Origin: Hydrangea macrophylla
Taxonomy: Eukaryota > Streptophyta > Magnoliopsida > Cornales > Hydrangeaceae
Assembly (NCBI GenBank): GCA_033977485.1
Contig: CM066984.1
Span: 44,151,100 to 44,215,099 of the forward strand
Length of the DNA: 64,000 bases
Reading direction: 5' to 3'
The stretch's first letter is position 1. Each line of letters begins with the position of its first letter. The translations under genes and the position numbers were made by a program. This document shows positions 55,774 to 64,000 of the stretch, piece after piece. A model generated the notes under the pieces. It saw only the letters and a list, made by a program, of their open reading frames with translations. It was not told the DNA's origin and did not search any database.

Positions 55774-58454
55774 TGTAGTAACTCGTATTTTCATGTTTAA
55801 ATTGACGATTTACACTTCGTGTGCAATTTTAGCGAAAATTGGTCACAGGGGTATTTTGGTCTTTTTCACAATTTTGTAAGTCATGAACTGAAAATATATT
55901 TTTTGGAAAAAGTTACGTATGGTTAAATGATTTGCTATTCGTATTGAAAGTTAAGAGTTTTTATTCTCTATTTAGAAGATATCTCGATTTTAGTCATTTT
56001 GAGAAAATATCCGTTTTTGTATTTTTACGACATTTTCTGTAAATATACGACTTTTTAATTATATTATTTAATACTATTACAAGAATAAAAATTATAATGA
56101 AAGATAATATTTACCTAACTAGATTTCCACTGTAGTTAATATTATTTCGGAACCCGTAATTATACATGTGTTTCCCCAAACCATGCTTATATCCAAAGCC
56201 AAACCCCCAAACAACTCCTATGAGGTGTCATGTGCTTGAGTGTTTTGTGAGGTGTCCTATGAGGTGTCATGTGCTTGAGTGTTTTGTGAGGTGTCCTGTG
56301 AGGTGTCCTATGAGGTGTCATGTGCTTGAGTGTTTTGTGAGGTGTCCTATGAGGTGTCTTGTGAGGTGTTGTGTATAATATATATATATATACATATTGG
56401 TGGCCTTCCCCCTTTCCCTATAAAAACCCCTCCCATTAGTTGTAGAAAGGAAGGGAAAAATAATAATAGAGAGTTAGCCGAGAGAGTGAAGGAGAAAGAA
56501 AAGAAAAGAAAGGAAAGGAAGAAATCCCAAATCACACCGCAACCCCGACCCTACGAGGAGCAGAAGGAGAGAACGGAGAAGAAGAAGAAGAGAGAGAGAT
56601 ACCCCGAGACCACCCACGACTACCCCGAACTCGCCGGCGTCACCGTCTTTACCGGTGAGTGCCTATACTCACTTAGTAGCGTAGATATGCATGTTTATAT
56701 ATGTTTTGGCGTGAAAGAAAGAACGGACCCCGAACGTACGGGAAAGGTCCAGTTCAATTATGGAATATTACTGCTTTCAATCGATCGAACTTAGTTCAAT
56801 CGATCGAACTTAATTGAATGTTAATTGTTTAGTTGTTTTATATCTAATGAACTGTTAACCTGTTTATTATCATATATTGATGTTAGAGAACTGCATGGGA
56901 ATAATACATACGTGGAATAATGGACTTAATGCATTGAAACGTGGAACCCTTTGGTTAATGTTGAGATAATAACGAGATTGAAAAGCCGACATGCATAGTA
57001 GTGAGTCTATCAACCACAATGGTCGATACTATTTATGATTGGTACGTACAAATGCGGTCACGAAGATCGTATGATATAGGACCGTAATGTTCTGTAACAT
57101 CATGGGCGAGTTGGCCAGTGTAACAAAATGGGCGAGTTGGCCAGTGTGACAAAATGGGCGAGTTGGCCAGTGTAACATCATGGGCGAGTTGGCCAGTGTA
57201 ACAAAATGGGCGAGTTGGCTAGTGTAACAAAATGGGAGAGTTGGCCAGTGTAACATCATGGGCGAGTTGGCCAGTGTAACATCATGGGCGAGTTGGCTAG
57301 TGTAACATCATGGGCGAGTTGGCCAGTGTAACAAAATGGGCGAGTTGGCCAGTGTAACATCATGGGCGAGTTGGCCAGTGTAACAAAATGGGCGAGTTGG
57401 CCAGTGTAACATCATGGGCGAGTTGGCCAGTGTAACATCATGGGCGAGTTGGCCAGTGTAACATCATGGGCGAGTTGGCCAGTGTAACAAAATGGGCGAG
57501 TTGGCCAGTGTAACATCATGGGCTAGTTGGCCAGTGTAACAAAATGGGCGAGTTGGCCAGTGTAACATCATGGGCGAGTTGGCCAGTGTAACAAAATGGG
57601 CGAGTTGGCCAGTGTAACATCATGGGCGAGTTGGCCAGTGTAACAAAATGGGCGAGTTGGCCAGTGTAACATCATGGGCGAGTTGGCCAGTGTAACATCA
57701 TGGGCGAGTTGGCCAGAGTAACATATGGGGTGTGTTGGCTAAAGTATATCGGGGCATTTGGCTAGATTATATGGGACTGCGTGTCAAGAGTGAACAGACC
57801 GTAGGTATGGGACTACGTGTCTGATTAATGTGGACCCAAGAGTCTATATTATGTATCGGGATATTGGGACGATATCTATTGTTAGATATTGAGTTGGTGC
57901 ATACATGCATACGAATGATGAGATGATCCTTTTATTGATGTCATTATATACTACATATCTATAGATACTCTGGTAGTATTTGCATTCACTCGGCTTTCGT
58001 AGCTGACGGCGTTTATGCCGCTGGATATTCGACGTCCAGCTGGCCAGGGTTATGAGTATTCAGGAGATGCATACATGGATAGGGGCTACAAGGAGGGAGC
58101 ATACGATGATGGAGGCTATGCTAGAGATGACTACTACGCAAGCTAAAGACTTGGACCTTGCTGTTGATAGTTTATGCTTATGTTTTTAGAGACTGTTGTA
58201 ATAGTTAAGTTTGTAATCGGCATATGTTGCTGTAATGTTTTATTTATATTTTCTGCAAACACTTTGGTTTTGTAATAGTTAGTATTGAACTCTGATTATA
58301 TATATCAACCTTAGAACTTTCCAATGCGTGGTTTACATCATTACTCTGATGGTTTGACTTTGGTTATGGACAATATGGTGACTTTCAACTGTCATGGCCT
58401 ACGGGTCCAAAAAGGAATTTATTTTCTCTATTTTTGCTACTGCGGGGCGTGACA
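55774..58454 (+). repeat. Element A 3' LTR (2681 bp)
   Basis: Same ends and order as the 5' LTR. It is 75 bp longer, which I can account for exactly: +104 from four extra 26-bp units, -12 in the 51-bp array, -19 for one fewer TCGATCGA unit, +2 in a TA run. Confidence 0.96.
57095..57718 (+). repeat. 26-bp tandem array, exactly 24 units (3' LTR)
   Basis: Same unit as 49731-50250; 624 bp is 24 whole units. Confidence 0.96.
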
Positions 58455-58459
58455 ATGTT
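58455..58459 (+). repeat. Target site duplication ATGTT (right) of element A
   Basis: Matches 48376-48380. Confidence 0.92.
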
Positions 58460-59164
58460 CTAAATCAACAGGTAAGTGACAAGCTTTCCCATATACTAAT
58501 CCATAAGGAGACATTCTTAAGTTGGTTTTAAAAGCTGTCCTATATGCCTAAAGAGCATCAAAAAGACGTAAAGACCAATCTTTTCGGTTAGAACTTACAG
58601 TTTTCTCCAAAATATGTTTTGTTTCTCTATTAGCAAGCTCAGTTTACCCATTCGTTTGAGGATGATATGCGGTAGACACCTTGTGAGTGACTTCGTATTT
58701 CTTCATTAAAATATCGAATGGTTTGTTACAGAAATGGGATCCTTGATCACTAATTATTGCCTTCGGCGTACCGAACCTATATTATCTTTAATGAATGCGA
58801 TGATAGTGTTGTGGTCATTTCTCCTAGTGGGTATTTCCCCACCCATTTAGTGACATTCTATGGCTAATAAAATGTACTCGAATTGGAAGGATGGGGGAAA
58901 GGGACCCATGAAGTCTATCCCCCAACAGTCAAAGATTTCTATAGTAATAATCGGCGTTAAAGGTTCTTGATTTCGTCTTGATAAACTTCCGAACATTTGG
59001 CAATTTGCACATGTCTTACAAAATAGATATGAATCTTTAAATAAAGAAGGCCAATAGAGGCCGCTTTGTAAAACCTTCATAGTTGTCTTTTTAGCTGAAA
59101 AATGTCCTCCACAATGAGCGGCGTGACTGAAATGTAACACTTGTTGGATTTCTTCATTTGGCAT
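58455..59164 (-). pseudogene. Athila integrase, N-terminal and core part
   Basis: Minus-strand frame 59164-58847 has VLHFSHAAHCGGHFSAKKT and FCKTCANCQMFG (zinc-binding H and C residues) and FDCWGIDFMGPFPPSF (first catalytic Asp). Downstream toward 58455 the core is recognisable but frame-broken, and it is interrupted by element A. The reading resumes at 48380. Confidence 0.85.
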
Positions 59165-59929
59165 GCATTTATGTATTAACTAGTCAGCACAATATTTAAA
59201 GAGATAAGGTTCATCAAAGTAAAAATGTCTTGCTATCACCAAAAACTGTTTTTTATCAGGAGAAGACCAATGACTTGGGATCTTCCTAGTGATTAAATAG
59301 TTAACAATGTCAGCATACCACGGCAAAGTGGTAGCCACCAATAGTTGTTCATCGGGAAATGATTCTTTAATTGGTAGAGATCCTTGCACACTCTTATCCT
59401 CAAATGTCAACCTAGATAGGTGATCCACTACAACATTTTCAACCCCCCCCCCCCCCCCCCCCCCCCCTTTTTTTTTTTTTTTTTTTTTATCTTTAATAGT
59501 TATACCAAATTCTTGCAAGAGTAGAATCCATCTTATTAGTCGTGGTTTTGTATCTTTTTTAGATAATAAGTACTTTAAGGCCGCATGGTCTATAAAACAG
59601 ACTATGGGCGACCCTATTAAGTACGATCTAAATTTATCTAGTGCAAAAACCACTACAAGTAGTTATTTTTCCATAGTTGAGTAATTCATTTGATCTCCAT
59701 CTAACGTTTTACGTGCACAATAGATGATAGATGGTTTCTTACCTTTACGTTGTCCTAAAACAGCCCCTATAGCATAATCACTCGCGTCACACATTAACTC
59801 AAAAGGTAAGTTCCAATCTGGGGGTTGCATTATTGGTGCAGTAGTAAGGTGTTGTTTTAATTCATCAAAAGATCTTTGACATTCAGGCTTCCATTCAAAT
59901 GGTGTATCCTTAGCTAGAAGGTTACACAA
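59165..59929 (-). pseudogene. Athila RNase H and connection to integrase
   Basis: Frames 59929-59663 (CNLLAKDTPFEWKPECQRSF, ELMCDASDYAIGAVLGQRKG, YCARKTLDGDQMNYSTMEK) and 59653-59180 ([47 protein letters not shown]) form the RNase H domain and the linker to integrase. A run of Lys then Gly codons inside the second frame comes from the A21G25 tract. One frame break separates the two pieces, near 59655. Confidence 0.87.
59443..59488 (+). repeat. C25T21 homopolymer pair (A21G25 on coding strand)
   Basis: 25 C followed directly by 21 T. On the Athila coding strand this is A21G25, placed where the protein normally has a short DKKG-like segment. The frame stays open across it. Confidence 0.9.
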
Positions 59930-61010
59930 GGGTCGCGAAATTGCACTAAATTTTTAATAAAGCATCTATAAAATCCCGTGTGCCCTAGGAACAAACGTAT
60001 GTCACGAACGGAGTGAGGGGTAGGTAAATTTGATATTAAATCAATTTTAGCATGATGTACTTGGATTCTGTCCTCAGATATGACATGTCCAAACACAATA
60101 CCTTTCGTCAACATGAAATGGCACTTCTCCCAGTTCAAAACTAAGTTCATATCTTCACATCTAGTTAACACTTTTTCCAGATTACTTAGGCATGCTTCAT
60201 ATGATTTTTCAAAAATAGAGAAGTCATCTAGAAAAACCTCTAAATATTTTTCTACCATGTCACTAAATATGCTCAACATACACTTTTAAAAGGTCGCATG
60301 TGCGTTGCATAATCCAAATGGCATTCTACGGTAAGCAAAAGTTCCAAATGGACACGTAAAGGTAGTCTTTTCTTGATCTTCAGGTGCTATCTCAATTTAG
60401 TTGTAGTCACTATACACATCCAAAAAATAGTACTCCCTCTATCCCATTTTATGTGTTCATCTTGGAGAATCCAACTATTTAAGGGGACAAGAAGAATCTA
60501 CACCTACTTTCCACAATTGCCCATAATCATTGCACTTTCTTTTTTTGTTTTGTTTTGGTATTGATTGCAAGGAAGGGTAGTCTGGGAAACTAAGTAAAAT
60601 TTGCTTACTAATTTAGGAAAGTGGACAACAATTTTGGGACATCCCTAAAAGGAAAGATGGACACATAAAATGGGATGGAGGGAGTAATATTTATGTCCAG
60701 CGACATGCTCTACCATCCGATCTATGAAGGGCAAGGAAAAATGATCTTTTCGAGTAATAGCGTTAAGCTTCCTATAATCAATACACATTCTCTAGCCAGT
60801 AGTAACACATGTAGAAATTAACTCACCCTCAGCATTGGGCACTACAGTAATCCCTGATTTCTTAGGTACCACTTGTGTAGGACTCACCCAACGACTATCA
60901 GATATTGAATAAATTATTCCTACGTCTAAGAGCTTAAGGACTTCTTTCTTTACAACCTCTTGTATATTAACGTCTTTGCATCTCACGAGATGGTTTAGCA
61001 TCATCCTCTA
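59930..61010 (-). pseudogene. Athila reverse transcriptase, split by a MITE
   Basis: The N-terminal part (61004-60792) has VKKEVLKLLDVGIIYSISDS, WVSPTQVVPKKSG and NAEGELI. After the MITE the core continues with FGTFAYRRMPFGLCNAHATF (about 60370-60290) and, after a frameshift, MLSIFSDMVEKYLEVFLDDF, the DD active site, then LEKVLTRCEDMNLVLNWEKC (60279-59914). Copies DNA from the element RNA in life; stops and the MITE make it inactive. Confidence 0.88.
60433..60684 (+). mobile_element. Stowaway-like MITE (252 bp)
   Basis: Terminal inverted repeats CTCCCTCTATCCCATTTTAT (left) and, on the other strand, CTCCCTCCATCCCATTTTAT (right), extending to GTG, 23 bp with one mismatch. Flanked by TA on both sides (60431-60432, 60685-60686), the target preference of Tc1/mariner-type elements. 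No coding capacity. It lies in the Athila RT. Confidence 0.93.
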
Positions 61011-61537
61011 AATATATTTTATGTGTGCATATATTAGGACTAATTTCTTTTAGATTCGCTATGGTCCATCCTAAAGCACTTTTATGTTGTTTAAGGTTAC
61101 CAGTTTATCTTCTTGCTCTATTTCCATTACGAATGAGATTATAATAGGAAAAGTACTATTATCCCCTAGAAAAGCATACATGAGCTCCTTAGGGATCTCC
61201 TTTAGCAATAGCTAAGGAATTTGTAGGCCAGATGCACTGCTAGTGTAGTTTTAGGTGGTAGGGGTTCAAAACGTGTCACCCATATAGCCTCCCTAATTAC
61301 TTCATCACCTTGATTGTTAAGGTACTTATTTAAAAAGGTAACTTCACTTGTATTACTTTCCTAGTCTTTCCTAATAATTTGGACACTTTCTTGTATTAAC
61401 GAGTCTAAGTAATTTACTTCTTCCAACTTATGATGGGGATAAGAAACGATTTTAATATTCATCGTCATACCACCAAAAACCAATGTCATTATACCACTTC
61501 TTATACGGATGGTGGCATCTATCGTTGCCAAGAAAGG
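61011..61537 (-). pseudogene. Athila protease-RT linker, degraded
   Basis: Between protease and RT on the minus strand; readable in pieces but broken by stops, with no catalytic motif seen. The position corresponds to the pro-RT linker of Athila polyproteins. Confidence 0.5.
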
Positions 61538-61965
61538 TCATCCAAAAATCACAGGAATTTGTGCAATTGGATTAGGTACAGGTTCTATGTCTAGTACCAT
61601 GAAGTCAATAGGAAAATAAAAATTCTCCACACGAAGGAGTACATCTTCCAAAATACCCCTAGGCAATTTAATAGATCTATCTGATAATTGTAATGTGATC
61701 CCAGTTGGTTTGAGATCTCCCAATCCTAACTATTGATAGACGGAATATGGCAACAGATTAACGCTAGCTCCTAAGTCTAAGTGCGCGTGGTCGATCTTAT
61801 GGTTTCCAATGATGCATGTTATTGTTGGTGTGCCTGGATCTTGAAACTTAGGTGGAAAATTAGTTTTAATAATCGAGCTAACCTGATCTACCAGGTATGC
61901 CTTCTTTTTCATGCTCTGCTTACGTTTAATAGTACACAAACCTTTGAAGTATTTTGCATAAGCAA
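61538..61965 (-). pseudogene. Athila protease
   Basis: Frame 61939-61730 ends with HAHLDLGASVNLLPYSVYQ, the DLGAS-type aspartic protease site usual in Athila. The following frame 61723-61538 has MGDLKPTGITLQLSDRSIKL and FPIDFMVLDIEPVPNPIAQI, the second half of the protease fold. A stop separates the two. It would mature the polyprotein. Confidence 0.85.
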
Positions 61966-62731
61966 CTACATGATTATAGCATCCAAGAGAGGTAAATTAA
62001 TTTTTACTTGTTTAAAAAGTTCCAAAAATTCTTGGGGCTTTGCGTCTTGGCATTTTTTAAGTCTCTGTAGGTAAGGGGCTGGAGGAATGAATTTAAGTGT
62101 TTCCTCTTCTTCTCTCTTACCATCTTGCTTCTCACTCTTCTCTTGGTGGGTTTTATCTGTTTCTTCATCATTATTAGTTTCAACCACTTCTTCCACATTA
62201 TCTTCTCCATTATTATTCTCCTTGTTTTTCTCATCTATTTCAAGAGGAGAAATATCCTCCCCCACAACTTTATCGCTTCTCAAGGTTGTTATAGCTTTAG
62301 CTTGTCATGATTACCTGAATTTGTATTTGAAGTATTATTTTGTGATTGACCTCTAGGATTAGCTTGTGGTTGAGCTGGGAACATTCCCTTTTGATAACTT
62401 TCGAATTGATTACCTATTCGTTCCATTGTTGATTGTAATTTTCCTATAGCTTGAAGCATCTATTGCTTCATTACATCCCTAGGGTCTTCTTGTGCTTTTT
62501 TATGTGGAGGCACATAAACATTAGAGTTGTTCTGATTATTACCTTGATAATTCTGTTGCTGTGGAGGTTGATACGGTTGGTTATATTGTTGATTATATTA
62601 TCGAGGAGGTGGTTGATATTGATTTTGATTCAGTTGGAAGAACTGATTCTGTTGGGGTGGTGGATTTAAATTATCTCCTGCTTGAACCGCCCCTGTTTTC
62701 CAATTATTTAAATTAGGATGGTGATTCGAGG
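61966..62731 (-). pseudogene. Athila gag, C-terminal part
   Basis: Minus strand: Gln/Asn/Pro-rich segment beginning NHHPNL at the boundary with element G, then QYQPPP and YQPPQQQNYQGNNQ, MERIGNQFESYQKG, several stops, an acidic E/N-rich region (62283-62090), and FIPPAPYLQRLKKCQDAK and FLELFKQVKINLPLLDAI near 61966-62080, typical of the gag-protease junction in Athila. The N-terminal gag is outside the window. Confidence 0.82.
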
Positions 62732-63146
62732 TGAAAAGTGCATATTTATAGTGTATTATATGGTCTTATTTGCATACTTTTATCCCCAAAGGTCCTATAT
62801 TTAGGTGCATTCTAATAACAATGTTCTTTTTATTGTGTTAATGCTAAAACATATGTTTATGCATTGTTTTATAGGTATTAGAATGTAAATCAATGAAGTG
62901 GAGCTAAAGAAAAGTGATTCTGGTGGATAGAACAACAGAAGCAACTGAGAAAATGCCAATTTTGACAATGAAGACTTCAGATTTGGAAGATTTTCCCAGA
63001 GATATAAAATGTAGATCTTTAAGTTACGGTCGCGTGGCCACAAATGGGAGGTCAATCCGAAGTCCGAGTGAAACGTTATGGCCATTCTCCCATCGGTGCA
63101 CAGAGTTGTCAAAATCAGAGAAGTTCAAGCGATTGAGGAGAGTTCA

Positions 63147-63205
63147 ATCGATCGAACCTTCGATCGATCGAACTAAGCTCGATCGATCGAACTTTCTATT
63201 CACCC
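63147..63205 (+). repeat. TCGATCGA palindrome block upstream of TATA in element G
   Basis: Three spaced copies of ATCGATCGAAC or CGATCGATCGAAC within 60 bp, ending about 30 bp before the TATA box. A second group lies at 63612-63735. Confidence 0.85.
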
Positions 63206-63611
63206 AAAAGTTGCGTAAACTCTGTAGGAACCCTATATATAAGTTATTTTGACGCCAGACGAAGGGAGGACGCTCCAGAACGCAGAAAATAGCAGTTTAG
63301 GGTAGTTTTAGGGTTAGATTAGGAGTAGGTTAGGTTAGATTCATGTTATTTTTCCTCTTTTTCATTAATTTATTGAAGATTATTGAAGATTCAACTTTAT
63401 TTCAAGTTATTTACAAGTTTATTTTAGATTATTTACAGGTTTCTCTTATCCTTTTTTCTCTATTTGATTGTTATTAGTTTATATGCTATGATTACTTTAG
63501 GTTACTGTTTCTGCACTAGTTTTATTATGCTTTCGTAGTTTAGACGTTGGAAATATGTGATGAAACATTGATTCCCAGCCTCTGCCATGCAATCTTTAGA
63601 AACCTTGGACT

Positions 63612-63735
63612 CGATCGATCGAAATACCTTCGATCGATCGAACCAGAGCCATAGTCAAGCGATCGAAGGCCTTTCGATCGATTGAAGGATGATGCTGTCC
63701 GATCGATCGAGAGCGTTTCGATTGATCAAACATGT
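63612..63735 (+). repeat. Second TCGATCGA block in element G
   Basis: Copies of TCGATCGATCGAA and variants at about 63612, 63630, 63657, 63675, 63700 and 63718, downstream of the TATA box. Confidence 0.85.
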
Positions 63736-64000
63736 TGATTCCTGAGATGATTCTTTTAAGTATTTCATGACTTTCTGTTTTAGAAATCTGTCATCAAATT
63801 GTCCCTATAAGCTCAGTTTGTCACAACAGTTTTTAGAACTTAAAGCCTTAAGGCTATTTTCTTCAATGACTTTTGAAAACCACTTTGAATACTAACACCA
63901 TTTAGAGTGCAAGTAATAATCATTGCTTTAAACTGTCTTCTAAGTATTTTAAATCACTTGTGATGATATAGTCCCGGTCATGAAAGGGCTATTGATTCTA

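Larger units (their letters stand above)
48381..58454 (+). mobile_element. Element A: near-intact Tekay-clade chromovirus
   Basis: A 10,074-bp plus-strand element with LTRs 48381-50986 and 55774-58454, TSD ATGTT on both sides, primer binding site, gag, pol with protease, RT, RNase H, integrase and a C-terminal chromodomain, and a polypurine tract. Outside the tandem arrays I count about 14 single-base differences in roughly 2 kb of LTR, so the insertion is recent compared with everything around it. Three in-frame stops interrupt a single gag-pol reading frame. It lies inside the Athila integrase gene in opposite orientation. Confidence 0.96.
41040..62731 (-). mobile_element. Athila-type LTR retrotransposon, interrupted twice
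   Basis: Minus-strand element running from gag (62731, cut by element G) through protease, RT, RNase H, integrase and an env-position ORF to its 3' LTR (41040-42650). Protein motifs are of Athila type throughout. It inserted into element B's 5' LTR (left flank GACTT at 41035-41039). It is itself split by element A (48381-58454) and a MITE. Its own sequence in the window is about 11.4 kb once these are set aside. The 5' LTR is outside the window. Multiple stops and frameshifts make it inactive. Confidence 0.9.
62732..64000 (+). mobile_element. LTR element G, 5' LTR, runs off the window
   Basis: A sharp junction with Athila gag at 62731/62732 and a TG start (TGAAAAGTGCATATTTATAG). A TATA box TATATATAAG (about 63231) lies downstream of a TCGATCGA block, followed by T-rich sequence. 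The plus orientation comes from the order of these signals. Family not determined. The 112-codon frame at 62914-63252 spans the U3 promoter region and is not credible as a gene. The left flank CGAGG is the expected duplication. Confidence 0.65.

Noticed and set aside
56330..56794. 154-codon lysine/arginine-rich frame in the 3' LTR of A
   Set aside because: It spans the TATA box and the purine-rich R region. The 5' LTR version is interrupted, and the charge comes from GA-rich DNA.
62914..63252. 112-codon frame in element G
   Set aside because: Crosses the palindrome block and TATA box of an LTR U3; no domain.

Overview
The window looks like heterochromatic or intergenic DNA from the nuclear genome of a flowering plant, probably a dicot. 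It is AT-rich, has no host gene I can recognise, and is almost wholly nested LTR retrotransposons of Ty3/gypsy type, plus one Stowaway-like MITE. Family calls rest on boundaries (TG..CA ends, primer binding sites, polypurine tracts, target site duplications) and on protein motifs. The species cannot be named from the sequence.

Layout. (1) 1-19944 holds Tat/Ogre-type elements in tandem: the 3' internal part of one copy (1-3789), a shared LTR (3790-7268), a second internal region (7270-16328) with a decayed gag and a pol cut off at the start of reverse transcriptase, and a second LTR (16329-19944). The non-coding 3' part of each internal region carries a 52-bp and a 112-bp tandem array. (2) 19945-22057 is a mosaic of chromovirus-like LTR and leader fragments with a tRNA-iMet primer binding site. 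(3) Minus-strand element C, a decayed Tekay-like chromovirus (gag 22062-23100, 5' LTR from 23349), is split by element D (23872-29425, minus strand, duplication ACAAA). D is non-autonomous, with long LTRs around only 1.1 kb of non-coding interior. (4) A plus-strand LTR fragment F (30601-32635) abuts element B (32636-41039, minus strand), a Tekay-like chromovirus with a heavily mutated gag-pol. (5) An Athila-type element (41040-62731, minus strand) lies in the 5' LTR of B. It carries LTR, env-position ORF, integrase, RNase H, RT, protease and gag remnants. (6) Element A (48381-58454, plus strand, duplication ATGTT) is a nearly intact Tekay-clade chromovirus with a chromodomain, sitting inside the Athila integrase. 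(7) The MITE (60433-60684) sits inside the Athila RT. (8) A further plus-strand LTR element G starts at 62732 inside the Athila gag and runs off the window.

The insertions give a relative order: C before F, D and the mosaic; F before B; B before Athila; Athila before A, the MITE and G. Only element A keeps most of its coding capacity, and it has three in-frame stops.

The most unusual signals are short CpG-containing palindromic repeats near the TATA box in several unrelated LTR families; a second copy of the Athila LTR palindrome block placed inside the element, ahead of its env-position ORF; tandem arrays inside LTRs and 3' untranslated regions that have changed copy number between sister copies (exactly 20 versus 24 units of 26 bp in element A); and a frame-preserving A21G25 run in the Athila polyprotein.
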